Assembly: GCF_964656455.1 (NCBI RefSeq)
Contig: NC_135714.1
Coordinates: 127,838,131 to 127,902,130 of the forward strand
Reading direction: 5' to 3'
From: Halichoerus grypus
Lineage: Eukaryota; Chordata; Mammalia; Carnivora; Phocidae
DNA: 64,000 bases
A program made the position numbers and the translations under genes. The notes beneath the pieces were generated by a model. That model was not told where the DNA came from. It was given only the letters and a program-made list of their open reading frames with translations, and did no database searches. This document shows, one piece after another, positions 34,080 through 45,714 of this stretch; the first letter of the stretch is position 1, and every line of letters begins with the position of its first letter.

Positions 34080-34985
34080 TAAATAAGTGATATAAATCCA
34101 TGAGTGCCATGAGTTCAAATGAAGATGGGATCCCTGGAGGCTGAGAGAGTGACCTAAGAAAAGTGTTCAAGGGAGACTGGGCGAAATAGGAGGTTAGGTG
34201 TAGGGGTAATAGTGACATTTTGATTAACTGGTTCAGTACAGGCATCGACCAGGTAGCACTGGATGCTGGCCAGCACACCTGTGTGGTACTGAATATCAGT
34301 CCTTCGTGGGTCAGATTGGCTGATTTAAGAGGAACAGAGAAGCAAATGCAAGGTGAGAACAGAACGCACATGGTTTGGGGGACAGCAAGCAGTGGCTCTG
34401 TTTGATTTAAGCAAAGGGTTGGACTCTATGCTACTGAAATGGGCAACAACCCATTGAAGTATTCTGAAGCAGGCAGTGACATAAGTAGTGTTCTGGAATG
34501 TGACTTCCATAAGGAAGGACTTTGTTTTCTTCCCTGCAGTAGTCCCAGTGCCTTTAAGAGGACCTGGCCTAAAGAAGGATTTCAAAAACTGTGGAAAGAG
34601 TAATTATGGCAACAGCATGCTGAACAGGGATGCCCTACCTTTCCATGTCTTTTCAGGCACATCTGTGAAAACATCCTTCCTCCGTTTCTCCTCCAGGAGG
34701 TGCAACTCAAGGCTCTCCTATTGGGTTACAGGAAGGCTAAGGGCTTTCTATTTCTATGCAGATAAAAAGCAAACAAAAGTAGAAACAGTATTTCCCTTCC
34801 TTATCTCCTTAGCTTATCCTTGCAAAGCGGATGACTGATAAGACTTTATCATGGTACCCTGTATAATTAAGGATCCTGGTGACAAAAAACTGCCCTATGG
34901 CCTTCAGCAGGACTTGGGGAAACAGGTCATGATCCACGGATCTAAACAGGCAGTTTCAACAGCTGATAGAAGGGTGCATGAGAGC
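34080..34985. other. Noncoding DNA, possibly old dispersed repeat
   Basis: 34080-34480 has phrasing of an old mammalian repeat (CCCATTGAAGTATTCTGAAG, GCAGGCAGTGACATAAG) that I cannot place. No gene seen. Confidence 0.35.
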
Positions 34986-34989
34986 AATC

Positions 34990-35390
34990 TTCCTGACCTT
35001 CAATCATATGCTACTCCCTTCCCACTTCTCCACGTTAGAAATTGTACCTATAACCACCCAGTTGCGCAAGCCATAAAACGTTGACTCCTTCTATATTTTA
35101 CCTACCACATCCAATCCATCAAGTCTTCTACATTTTAACTTCAAAATATATCTCCTTCTCCTCGATTTCCCTCTCCCGGCCACAATCATCTCGTTCTTGG
35201 AATGTTGAAACAGGCTCCTAACTGCTGTCTTAATCCCCACTCTTATCCTATTCCAATTCCTTCTCCACACAGCAGGAGTTGTCTTCTTAAATGTGTATCA
35301 GGGCGTATCATTTCCTTTCCATGACTTCCAAATGCATTTAGAATAAAACCTAGCTCCTTGCCTTGGGCTTTTCTCTCTCTTGCAACTGAG
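34990..35390 (+). repeat. L2 fragment
   Basis: ACCACATCCAATCCATCAAG, AACTTCAAAATATATCTCC, ACACAGCAGGAGTTGTCTTC, GAATAAAACCTAGCTCC follow the L2 order. Confidence 0.7.
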
Positions 35391-35394
35391 TAAA

Positions 35395-36380
35395 TATGGA
35401 TGAAAAATATAGGACTGACATCCCACTGCTCCACAGAGAACTGAGCCAAGGGGCTTGCTTTGACTTTTCTTAGCCTTTAGTTTCCTCATTTGTAAAATAA
35501 AACTGTTGGGCAAGAAGACCTCAAAGGCCCCATTACTTTCTAAAATCTATTATTACATTGCTTTTGTAATGTATATAATTCTAACTGGCCCCAAATTTCA
35601 AAAAACTGTGTGGTTAAGGGTTCCCGTCTCCATCCTGTCCCTCTCCACTTTTCTCTGTTCTCTGGAACTTGGGAGCAGAATATCCAAGAAAGTGGCCTAG
35701 GCCTGACCTCTTTCCATCATGTCCCTGGTTGCAACCCCCGCCCCCCCCCCCGCCCCCACTGTGTGCCTCTCAACCCTTGGCCACTACGATCGCCCTCTGA
35801 GATTTTGTCCAGTCATTTGTCCTGTTTCATTCTTTAATAAGTGTGAACCCTCCTCCACTTTTTCTCTTTCAAGTCAACAAGGACCTTCAGGTCATTTTCC
35901 AGATCTGCTTCCTGACTTCTCTCTGCTGAGTCTCCTTGTCCCTCTGACCAGACATCAGATATGCTGGTACCAAACACCAGGAATGAGAAAACAGAAAGGA
36001 GTGCAGGGAAAGAAAACAAAACGGAACAAGTCCAATACAGCAGAGCCAATATTAGGCATCTATAATGGGTAAAAATGTATACCAGACAATAGGAGAATAA
36101 AAAAAGTACAACTGCATAATTAAAATTATGAACCAAATTAGTCAGATGGCCATAAAATGAGTTGGAAAGAAGATACTATATGAATGCATGATCATTAATA
36201 CCAGCTACGCTGGGATCCTGGGGAATGCGTGTGACAGTGGCAAGCACACTCCTTTCCCGACACAGAAACCTCCCTATGATTCTCTAATTAACTTGGGTGA
36301 ATACACTTCTCAGAGCGAGAATTGGGAAGGAAAAGGACATAATTGAATCATTAGGATATTGCTCCAGCTGACACAAACAG
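35395..36380. other. Noncoding DNA with a C-rich tract
   Basis: 35735-35758 is almost only C on the plus strand (G-runs of 5, 11 and 5 on the minus strand). No gene recognised. Confidence 0.5.
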
Positions 36381-36384
36381 CAGA

Positions 36385-36540
36385 GTCTCAGAGCACTGTG
36401 GAGAGAGCAATGTTGGATTTCAGTCCTGATTCTGCCATTGCACAAGTGTGTGATCTTGGCCAAACCACTTAACTTCACTGAATTCCACCTCCTTTCTAAA
36501 TTCCTGTCTATAAGTGAAGGATTTAAAATAGACACACAAT
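36385..36540 (+). repeat. MIR fragment
   Basis: TTTCAGTCCTGATTCTGCCA, TGTGTGATCTTGGCCAAACC and ACTTAACTTCACTGAATTCC follow MIR. Confidence 0.72.
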
Positions 36541-36544
36541 TTTT

Positions 36545-37315
36545 AAAAGAGGAGCTTCAACCTATGTTTAAAGGAACTCTTCCTCAGAAGTCAATGAGGA
36601 GAACAGATAAAAGCCTTGCTGTTCTGACCAAAGAGGGTCTCAGGGCTTCTCCCGGCATGGGGGTCACTGCCACCAACCCCAACCCCAACGCTACCGGATC
36701 AGAGACACCCAGCCGATGATTTCACAGGGACCTTCTGGATGTAAGGTTCAACTTCACCAAACAGATGTTATGCTCAATTTCCTTGTGGGCTTGCATGGAC
36801 ACTGACACTAATGAAGAGATCCCAAATATTTCTGGTTTTACATAAAATAGTTAAATCTTTAAGTCACAAAAGAAAGCTGTTAATCTCATCTCAATTCTAA
36901 AGTCATGAAAAAGAAGATGCTAAACTGGGAAGACTCGAACATGATACTTTAAAATACTCTTTAGCTAAAACATATGAATTCTTTCCCATTTGGCCTCAAT
37001 GTGTACAACTGGTCCTTCTGAGCCATAATCAGTAAGCTATAGAGTTTTTCTGTGATCTTACCTTAGGGTTTTGATATACAGATGTATAAAGTAGGATCTG
37101 GCAATACATGAACATGTACATTGAAGGCCACCGAGAATCAAAGCTTACTGACAGAAGATGATGGGCTGGCGTTGGTGACATAAGACTATCATCCCATGGT
37201 GGTTAAGTGGAGTAACATAGGGGGGAAAGGAAAGCAAGCAATGTCAGATGGAGCCATACCTCAGTAAAGAGATCATCTACTAGAGGGAATTGAAATACTG
37301 ACTTTTAGTCCCCGT
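36545..37315. other. Noncoding DNA
   Basis: Nothing recognised. Confidence 0.4.
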
Positions 37316-37319
37316 ACTT

Positions 37320-38200
37320 TCCAAAATTATAAGCACAAAAATAACATATAAAAAAATAAATAACTTCTACAAATCAAAGAAAAAAATGGACAATGTAATA
37401 TAAAAGTAGGCAAATGATTGCAATAGACCCTTTGCAAAGGGGATTTTCAAGTGGGAAATCAGCATGCGAAAAGATGCTCAAAACTCATCAGTCATTAGGA
37501 AACACAAAGTAAAACCACAAGTACCACACCCCCAAATGAATGGCTTTAACAAAATCCTAAGTGTTCGCAAGGATATAGAGCTACTGAAATACTCATTTAC
37601 TGCCTGTGGGGAGTGTAAATTGGTAATCTTTGGAAAACTATTGGGCAGTACCTTCCAAACCTAAATCTACAACTAGGTATGGCTCCGCCCTGCCACGCCC
37701 CACAGAAGCACTACATTGTGTACCGAAAGCCACACGTAAGAATGATCCCTGCAGCACTCTTCTGTAACAGGTGAAAACTGGAAGCAACCCAAGTGTCCAC
37801 TGATGGGAGAATAGATAAATCACAACAGATTCATACAAATGAATGTGTCTCAGCAGCGAGAATGAACTGCTGTACACACAGACAAAACTGATTCTCACAC
37901 ACATAATCTTGAGAGAAAGCATAAAAGAGGACACACTGTATGCTCTCACTAATATAAAGTTCAAAAACAGGCAAAACATTAATGGTAATAGAAAACAGAA
38001 TAATGGTGACCTTTGGAGAAAGGGTGTAGAGTCTGATGGCGCACAAGGAAAGCCTCTAGGGTGCTGGTAATGTTTATTTATCAGATGGTGGTTACACAGG
38101 CGGGTTTACTTTGTGAATATTCCTTGAGCTGTGCACTTAGAAATTGTGTACTTTTCTGATTATATGTTATACATCAATTTAAATTTATTTAACAATACAT
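37320..38200 (+). mobile_element. Old L1, ORF2 end plus 3'UTR
   Basis: AAGTAGGCAAATGATTGCAA, CATCAGTCATTAGGAAACAC, GAAGCAACCCAAGTGTCCAC, GGTGGTTACACAGGCGGG and TGTTATACATCAATTTAAAT give the L1 order. Heavily decayed. Confidence 0.85.
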
Positions 38201-38207
38201 TTTAAGG

Positions 38208-38405
38208 TTTTTTTTAAAAAGATTTTATTTATTTATTTGAGAAAAGAGAGGGAGCACGAGTGGGGGTAGGGAGAGCGAGAAGCAGACTCCCCGCGGAGCA
38301 AGGAGCCCGACACAGGGCTCAACGCAGGGCTGGATCCCAAGACCCAGACATCATGCCCTGAGCTGAAGGCAGCCACTTAACTGACTGAGCCACTCAGGTG
38401 CCCCC
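38208..38405 (-). mobile_element. Can-SINE, minus orientation
   Basis: Poly-T, AAAGATTTTATTTATTTA, AGCAAGGAGCCCGACACAGG, ending GAGCCACTCAGGTGCCCC. Inserted close to the 3' end of the old L1. Confidence 0.95.
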
Positions 38406-38409
38406 AATT

Positions 38410-39060
38410 TTAAGTTTTAATTATTAGTTTTTCAAAGTAACCTACTAAAACTCTGAAAACACTCTTCTCATCATTAGTTTTATTTCTCCTCTTTTCTTTC
38501 TCAAAAGAAAAATGAAGCGTAGAGCTTTGCTAAAAGCCAACAATATCTTTGCTAGTCTAAGCCTGACTGGGGAAGGAACTAGTTTTTTTTTTTTCTTTTG
38601 TGTCTTCCATAAGACCAAGCACATGGCTAGCCAAGCAATAAATACCTCATAAAAAGCAGTTGATTTGAACTCCTGCAAGAAGTCCTCGATCATTATAATC
38701 TGCTCAGTTTTCAGAGTTATTAATATCTACTTAGAAATTTCACGACCACTAAATTTTCCATGTAACGTGTCATAATTTTTTGCAATGTGGCTGATGGACT
38801 TTAATTTTTTTTAATGGAGTTTATGGTGTCTACTGGGTTACGCTGACATTAATAAATGAACAACAAAGAAACACATATGATGATGTGTATTTACACAGGG
38901 AAACTTCCTGGTGCTGGGACCAAATATAGTAGGGGAGGCTGGCCAAAGTCCCACAGGGTGGCCATTAGGAAAGGCTTTCTCAAAAAAGTGTTTGTGAAAT
39001 GATGGCTAAAGTGTGAAACAAGAGTTTCTTGGGCAAGGGGGGGGGGTGGCGATGTGCATT
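38410..39060. other. Noncoding DNA
   Basis: Nothing recognised except a short T-run at 38583-38594 and a G-run near 39036-39048. Confidence 0.4.
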
Positions 39061-39210
39061 CATACATTATCAGGTTTACTCCTTCCAGCAGCTGCAGGAA
39101 GTAGTTAGGATTTCATTTCACTGCCTGGAGAAACAGGTTCAGAGAAGTTTGACCAACTTTTCCATGTTCCCACAGCTAGGATAGGGATTAAGGAGTGCCC
39201 TTGTCGTGAT
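39060..39210 (-). repeat. MIR fragment, minus orientation
   Basis: TTCATTTCACTGCCTGGAGA, AACAGGTTCAGAGAAGTTTG and CATGTTCCCACAGCTAGGAT match the MIR complement. Confidence 0.55.
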
Positions 39211-39328
39211 AAGCACCGGGTGATGTATGGAATTGTTTAATTTTATGCACCCAGTTACCTTGATAGGAAGACCACAATTATCCAAATAAGAAAAGGGGCT
39301 AATTGTTTTGGCCCAGATTGAGCAGTAA

Positions 39329-39360
39329 TCATACACACAAACACACACACACACACACAA
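39329..39360. repeat. (AC)n microsatellite, imperfect
   Basis: AC run with one AAAC interruption. Confidence 0.9.
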
Positions 39361-39778
39361 GTTTCAGAAAGGCCGGCACTATTCCACATTTTTCTTGCCT
39401 CAAATTCCCAGTCTGAATTCAACCTTAAGACACTGACAGAAAGAAAGGGGCGGGAGAGGAGGTAATAAGGAAAGTATGGCTTTTCTTGAATGAAATGTTA
39501 AAAATACTGGAAGTTATATCTTATAAGTTTTATTTTGGTGAAATTTTAGTCAGAAACATATCAGATATGATATGTGTGTCCAGGAACAACAAAAAAGGTC
39601 ATAGTGCCTTATTTCTTAAGTACTCTATTATATCAGAAACGCTTTCAAAATATCTTAGGAAGATTCACACGTCAATAAATGCAGTTATGCCTTCAATAAT
39701 AATTGTGGCATGTTGTGACTCTGTTTTTCTTGTAATTTTCACAGATTAAAACTGTGCTGTTATAGAAGTACATTCTCA

Positions 39779-39974
39779 GGGCGCCTGGGTGGCTCAGTCG
39801 TTAAGCGTCTGCCTTCGGCTCAGGTCATGATCCCAGGGTCCTGGGATCGAGCCCCGCATCGGGCTCCCTGCTCCGTGGGAAGCCTGCTTCTCCCTCTCCC
39901 ACTCCCCCTGCTTGTGTTCCTGCTGTCGCTATCTCTCTCTCTGTCAAATAAATAAATTAAAAAAAAAAAAAAAA
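39779..39974 (+). mobile_element. Can-SINE (young-looking)
   Basis: GGGCGCCTGGGTGGCTCAG, CTGGGATCGAGCCCCGCATC, CTCCCCCTGCTTGTGTTCC, poly-A. TSD AGAAGTACATTCTC at about 39764-39777 and 39975-39988. Confidence 0.98.
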
Positions 39975-39997
39975 AGAAGTACATTCTCTCAGCTATT

Positions 39998-40190
39998 TTT
40001 TTTTTAAAGATTTTATTTATTTATTTGAGAGAGACAATGAAATAGAGAGAGCATGAGAGGGGATAGGGTCAGAGGGAGAAGCAGACTCCCCGCCGAGCAG
40101 GGAACCCGACGCGGGACTCAATCCCAGGACTCCAGGATCATGACCTGAGCCGAAGGCAGTTGCTTAACCAACTGAGCCACCCAGGCGCCC
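39998..40190 (-). mobile_element. Can-SINE, minus orientation
   Basis: Poly-T, AAAGATTTTATTTATTTA, CCGCCGAGCAGGGAACCCGA, ending GAGCCACCCAGGCGCCCC. TSD CATTCTCTCAGCTATT at 39982-39997 and 40191-40206. It sits 23 bp after the preceding plus-oriented SINE. Confidence 0.98.
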
Positions 40191-40579
40191 CATTCTCTCA
40201 GCTATTAATCACACATGCCTTAAGTAGAAGACATTAACATTTTAGAAATAACAATAAAGAGTGAAAACCGGATTGAAAAAGCAGCTCCTGCTGAGATGTT
40301 TGGGACCATAAACAGTTAAAGACAACAACGAAAACACCATAAAGTTAATTACCACAAATTAAATAAAATAAATTAAAGGCCAAAACTGTTAAACTCTTTA
40401 AATGAAATTTGGCTGTGCTCAGAAATACTAGTTGATGTTAGAGATGTTAATCTAGAAATTTGAGCAAAATCCTGAAATACTGTAAATCCTGAGTCTACTT
40501 TTGGATTTCTTCTTTCTCGATCACCTTGTAAAAATATTTACAGGTTATGAAATGGTTTTGGAGTTTATTTTAAAACTGG

Positions 40580-40745
40580 AAACAATCTTAGGAGTTGCCT
40601 TCTTGTTAGCCTCTCATTTTATGGGTGAGGACACAGCAATATGGGGACGTAAGTGATTTGTCCACCTCAACACTGGGTTTGCCAATGAACTGGAACCAGA
40701 ATTCCGGTCTCCTGACTCCTGCTAAAGCACAGTTTTCCCTAACAA
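40580..40745 (-). repeat. MIR fragment, minus orientation
   Basis: CTCATTTTATGGGTGAGGAC, GTAAGTGATTTGTCCACC and AACCAGAATTCCGGTCTCCT match the MIR complement. Confidence 0.65.
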
Positions 40746-40849
40746 AACTCCTTCCAGTAAACAGTATACCTTCATGAATTCTTTCATGACTTTACCTTCT
40801 ACCTCCTCTTTGAATCAGTCCTTTTTCTTCCTACTTTATTCTAACAGAG

Positions 40850-41165
40850 ACAATATAACATGGTGGTGAAAAGCAAAGATCTTAGGCTTAAGGGGGCCTG
40901 GGTTCAAGTTGAGGGCTCCGCCATTTCCTAGTCATTGACCGTAGGCCTCAGGGGACCAATTCATCCCAGTTTGCCAAGTACTTTCTTGTTTTAAAACCAA
41001 AGGTCCTGAGTCCTGACAGCTACCTCAGTCCCAGACAAATTAGGTTAGCTACTTACTTAACTCAATAAGCTTGAGCTCTTTTATCTGTAAAATATGGATA
41101 ATAATCATTCTTATGCCTCATAGTGCTGCTGGGAGATCAAATGAATGAATAAATGTATAAAAACA
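40850..41165 (+). repeat. MIR element split by a ~95-bp insert
   Basis: Left part AACATGGTGGTGAAAAGCAA, GGGGCCTGGGTTCAAGTTG, GCCATTTCCTAGTCATTGAC; right part CTCTTTTATCTGTAAAATAT and GGGAGATCAAATGAATGAAT. Between them (about 40948-41045) is an unrelated piece with weakly inverted ends. Confidence 0.75.
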
Positions 41166-41169
41166 TTCA

Positions 41170-42195
41170 GCCTAGCTCCTAAACCTGGCCCCTGTAAGCC
41201 CTCATTTCCATACCTGTCACTTCCTGTTCTGCCTCTCCATGTTAGAGATGTAGCTCTGAAAGTCTTTAAGACACAGGTGATATGTAAAGCCAAGAGAGAA
41301 TGAGTTTTCTGAGAAACAGAACAAGCAGCTGATTTGTGGAGAGTGGGAATAGCACAGAAATAAAGAGTCCATTAAGAAGGAAGGAGAGTGTCTCAAGGCC
41401 ATATTGGTCAACATAATCAGACCAGAAATGAAGGAATTTCAGGGCCATGGCATACATGTGAAAGCTTAGTAATAAATTCTATTCTTGAGTCTATAAATAT
41501 ATGCAGATTCTATAAAAGATTTTTTAAAAGTAAGTAAGAAAGAGGAAGTGAGGATAAGGGATAAAGAGGCATAATACTTTGTCTACTATATGGGATCACT
41601 TTAGAAACATGAAGAATCATCAAAAGAGACCAAAAAATCTTTAATTACCACATCACTGATACATACAGTACCATATCTAGCATTTATATCTTCCTAGAAA
41701 AAAAAATCTCTAAGAGGAGTAACACATTAACAACAAATACCAAAACACTGATCTTTTTCTAACCAATATCTGGTTGAAGGCCATAGGTAGGGATCTTCAG
41801 GAACCAGCAATAGAAAATAAGTGCACAGTGGTGATGGGATGGAAGCTGAGGATGCTGCCCCAGCTCCTGACACAGGCAGAGGCCACCTGGAGTTCAGCTC
41901 CAGTGGGATACCCAGAACTCAGCACAATTCCCATGTCAGGTACAGGATCAGGGCCAGGCCCTGCTAAAAAAGCCACCAGATGAGAGGAGGCAGAAAACAA
42001 AACTTCCAAACCACTGTTTGGAGCAAGGGCTTATCAAAAGCTCTATAATTGGGGAGGCAGAAGATACACACATGTCTCACCACCAGGACCTAGCCACACC
42101 AGCCACGGGCTCAGAGATAGGATTTGAAATACATTAGTATCACAAGGGCAGGAGCCCAAAGGAACCAATATTAAGACCTGGTTCTGCAATGGGAA
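41170..42195. other. Noncoding DNA
   Basis: No gene seen. The GC-richer 41770-42010 carries open frames on both strands without splice signals. Confidence 0.4.
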
Positions 42196-42464
42196 ACCTT
42201 GTGTCAGTTACAATATTGTGAACCAGAATGTGGTGGTTATAAAAGTAAATAAAATATAAAAATATAATAAAACTTCTACTCCACATAAGCCTGAAAATTA
42301 TTATAAAATAATTTCAAAATTATAAAACACATATCCGAAACTAACACTAGGAAAGATAGTCAATAAAATCAACAACTAGAATAGTAATTCACTTCATAGG
42401 AAATGAAAATGATAAAAGAATATGAAAAAGAATTTAAAATAAGTAGGTTAAGACTCCACCAAGA

Positions 42465-42649
42465 GGGGCACCTGGGTGGCTCAGCTGGTTAAGCATCAGT
42501 CTTTGGCTCAGGTCATGATCCCAGGGTCCTGGGAATGAGACCATGTCAGACTCCCTGTTCAGTGGGCAGCCTGCTTCTCCCTCTGCCCCTCCCCCTGCTC
42601 ATGTGCACACGCTCTCTCTCTCAAATAAATAATAAAATCTTAAAAAAAA
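42465..42649 (+). mobile_element. Can-SINE
   Basis: GGGCACCTGGGTGGCTCAG head, CT region, AAATAAATAATAAAATCTT tail. TSD ACTCCACCAAGAG / ACTCTACCAAGAG. Confidence 0.97.
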
Positions 42650-42755
42650 ACTCTACCAAGAGACAGAGGAAGAAATAATATTCTTTAAAAAAATATATGA
42701 AAATATGAAACAAAACAGTCAGAAATAAAATAAAGACAAAAAAATCAGATGCCTT

Positions 42756-42948
42756 GGGGCGCCTGGGTGGCTCAGTCGTTAAGCGTCTGCCTTCGGCTCA
42801 GGTCATGATCCCAGGGTCCTGGGATCGAGCCCCGCATCGGACTCCCTGCTCAGCGGGAAGCCTGCTTCTCCCTCTCCCACTCCCCTTGTTTGTGTTCCCT
42901 CTCTCGCTGTGTCTCTCTCTGTCAAATAAATAAATAAAATCTTTAAAA
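42756..42948 (+). mobile_element. Can-SINE (young-looking)
   Basis: GGGGCGCCTGGGTGGCTCAG, CGGACTCCCTGCTCAGCGGG, tail AAATAAATAAAATCTTT. Perfect TSD AAAAAATCAGATGCCTT at 42739-42755 and 42949-42965. Confidence 0.98.
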
Positions 42949-43060
42949 AAAAAATCAGATGCCTTGGAATAAAAATATATTCTTTGAAAAAAAATTCTAT
43001 AAGCTCAGTATACAGAATAAAATCTAGACTAGGTATAGTATAAGAGAATCAGTGACTTAA

Positions 43061-43562
43061 TCAATCAGAGAAAGACATGTATCATATGACCTCACTGATA
43101 TGAGGAATTCTTAATCTCAGGAAACAAACTGAGGGTTGCTGGAGTGGTGGGGAGTGGGAGGGATGGGGTGCCTGGGTGATAGACATTGGGGAGGGTTTGT
43201 GCTATGGTGAGCACTGTGAATTGTGTAAGACTGTTGAATCACAGACCTGTACCTCTGAAACAAATAATACATTATATGTTAAAAAAAAAAAAAGAAGAAG
43301 AAGATAGCAGGAAGGGAAGAATGAAGGGTGGGGAATCGGAGGGGGAGACGAACCATGAGAGACTATGGACTCTGAAAATCAAACTAAGGGTTCTAGAGGA
43401 GAGGGGGGTAGGAGGATGGGTTAGCCTGGTGATGGGTATTAAAGAGGGTATGTTCTGCATGGAGCACTGGGTGTTATACACAAACAATGAATCATGGAAC
43501 ACTACATCAAAAACTAATGATGTAATGTATGGTGATTAACATAACATAATAAAAAAAAAGAG
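43061..43562 (+). mobile_element. Truncated L1 (ORF2 C-terminus tip plus 3'UTR)
   Basis: Begins in the ORF2 end (CAATCAGAGAAAGACATGTA), then GAGGGTTGCTGGAGTGGTGG, an internal A-rich run, GAACCATGAGAGACTATGG, ending GATTAACATAACATAATAAA. TSD AGAGAATCAGTGACTTAA on both sides. Same 3'UTR type as 15807 and 53271. Confidence 0.96.
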
Positions 43563-43869
43563 AGAGAATCAGTGACTTAAAAGATAATACTGAGGAATTT
43601 CCCAGAAGATAACAAAAAGAGATATAAATAAAAAGATAAAGTAACGATTCAAACGTATAAAATGTAGATTGAAAGATCCCAACATGTGTAGTTCCAGAAG
43701 AAGTTCCAGAAAAAAAAAAATGGAGAAAAAGCAATGTTTGAAGTGCCAGTATTGAAAAATGACATGAATCTTGAGATTGAAACTACACTTCGATGCCAAG
43801 CAAGAAGAATAAAAATAAATCCACATCCAGACACGTCCTAGCAAGTATCAGGAATGAAGAGCAGAGTCA

Positions 43870-44365
43870 TCTGTGTTCATTGTCTCTGATTTCTGTCTTC
43901 CCATTATTTTTTGAACCCACTCTCATCAGGCTTTTGCCCTCCCTACTCTATCTAAACTGCTTCTAATGGACTCTGTGATGTACCAGCCAGAGCCTCACAA
44001 AGAACTTACTCCCCAGCTGCTGGAAATGCACCAGAAGAGAGCTCTCAGTTATGACCCTTCCTCAGATTGCACTGGCTAAGGAATCACCTTGTCCAAAACC
44101 ATGCCTCCTTCCAGTACAGCCCACTTTCGATGACTAGTCAATAAGAGGTTTGTGCAGGTCCAGATACATCACCCCATCTCAACATTAGAGCTCCCCATGG
44201 GGTTTGCTGCAACCTTCACTAGACTGCATCACAGCCCAACTTCCCCTAATTCCTGCTTCCTTCCCTCCCCTTCCACAGATGACTATTCCAAAAGTACTTC
44301 CTAAAAAACCTCTTGCTCATCTCCACCTCAGGGTCTGTCTCCTGGGGAACACAACTTGCCATTCC
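43870..44365 (+). mobile_element. Old LTR-like repeat
   Basis: CTGCTTCCTTCCCTCCCCTT, CAAAAGTACTTCCTAAAAAA, CCACCTCAGGGTCTGTCTCC and GGGAACACAACTTGCC resemble the 3' part of an old LTR. Family not named; no internal viral sequence. Confidence 0.45.
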
Positions 44366-44479
44366 TTCTATCAAGGTCACTGCTGAGCTTCATGCTATTA
44401 AATCCAACTGACGATTCTTAGTCCTTATCTTGGCTCACCTATTAACTGCATTTTATACATTTCATCACTGACTCATTCT

Positions 44480-44656
44480 TTTTTTTTTTAAGATTTTATT
44501 TATTTATTTGAGAGAGAGAGAGAGAAAGAGAGAGAGTACAAGCTGGGGGAGCGGCAGGCAGAGGGAGAAGCAGACGCAGGGCTTGATCCCAGAACCCTGG
44601 GATCATGACCTGAGCCAAAGGCAGCTCCTTAACCGACTGAGCCACCCAGGCACCCT
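44480..44656 (-). mobile_element. Can-SINE, minus orientation
   Basis: Poly-T, AAGATTTTATTTATTTA, (GA)n, ending GAGCCACCCAGGCACCC. TSD ATCACTGACTCATTCT / ATCACTGAATCATTCT. Confidence 0.97.
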
Positions 44657-44679
44657 ATCACTGAATCATTCTTGACATA

Positions 44680-45710
44680 TTTTCTGCATCTGGCTCCTGG
44701 GAACCCCCACTGTCCTAGACCTTCTCTTACCTCCTCCTTAATGTCTTTTGCTAGTTCCTCCTCATCTCATTGACCTCAAAATAACAAAATGTCCCAAGGT
44801 TCAGAACTGGAATCTCTTTTCTTTTCCACCACATATATTTACTTTGTTATTTCGTCCAGCTTCGTGGCTTTAAATACTATCTTTGTGTTCATGATTCACA
44901 AATACGTATTTATAGCTTGGTCCTCTCTCCTTGGCTATTTCACATTCCCATTTGAGTGTCATGAAAGCATCTCAAATTTTACATATTGAAACTGAGTTCC
45001 TAATTTTCCTCTGATCATTTTTCCAACCTCAGCAAATGACATGTCCACTCTTCCAGTTAATAAGGCTGAACAACCACCCCTGACTCCTTTTTTTTTTTTT
45101 ACATCCCACATCCTAGCCATTAGCTAATCCTAAGCCAGCAATACTTTCAAAATATATTCAGAATCTGATACCTTCACGCCACCTTCACTGTTAACACTCT
45201 AGTCCAAACCATCACCATTTCTCACCTATATTATTAGAGTAACCTCTAACTGGTCTCATTCTGTTCCCTACCCCTTTCCTTCAATCTATTCTCAACCCAG
45301 CAACCAGAGCTATCCCACTAAAACCTAAGTCAGATCATGCCCTCCATTCAAAACCCACTGATGGCTCACACAACCCTACATTATCACTTACATCACTGAC
45401 CTAATTTTTACCCCAGCACCTGTTCACTGTCCTAGAGCTACACTGATTTCTTGGTTGCTCTAGCCAGACCAGGCTTGCCCCCAACCTCAGAACATTTGCA
45501 TTTGCTATTTACTATGCCTGAAATGTTCCTTCAGATCTCCACAAGGTACCAATCCCTCACTTCTTGTAGGTGTACACTCAAATGTACCCTCTAAGTAAGG
45601 ACTTCACAGCCACCTATATACAATTGGGATCCCGACCTCCCACAACCCTCCTAGCCCCCTCCTTGATTTACTTTCCTCCTTAGTATTAATACTATTTAGC
45701 AAACCATGCA
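44680..45710 (+). repeat. L2-type LINE, about 1 kb
   Basis: GTGGCTTTAAATACTATCTT, ATTGAAACTGAGTTCCTAAT, CAAAATATATTCAGAATCTG, CAACTGGTCTCATTC-like stretch, GCAACCAGAGCTATCCCACT, AACATTTGCATTTGCTATTT. No long frame. Confidence 0.7.
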
Positions 45711-45714
45711 TTTT

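Larger units (their letters stand above)
42200..43860 (+). mobile_element. Half-LINE (HAL1-like) or L1 ORF1 remnant
   Basis: A-rich plus strand between the insertions listed next: AGAGACAGAGGAAGAAATAA, AGGAATTTCCCAGAAGATAA, TGAATCTTGAGATTGAAACT, CAAGCAAGAAGAATAAAAAT, AAATCCACATCCAGACACGT, CCTAGCAAGTATCAGGAATG. This order is typical of HAL1 copies. Host for two SINEs and one L1. Confidence 0.6.

Noticed and set aside
39205..39240. GATAAGCACCGGGTGATGTA as a further L1 3'UTR piece
   Set aside because: Only about 30 bp resemble the L1 block, with no tail or target repeat, so it is too short to call.
43186..43539. 117-codon plus-strand frame, and minus-strand frames at 15902-16129, 43272-43502 and 53763-54056
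   Set aside because: All are readings of the same L1 3'UTR; their similarity to each other comes from the repeat, not from a gene family.
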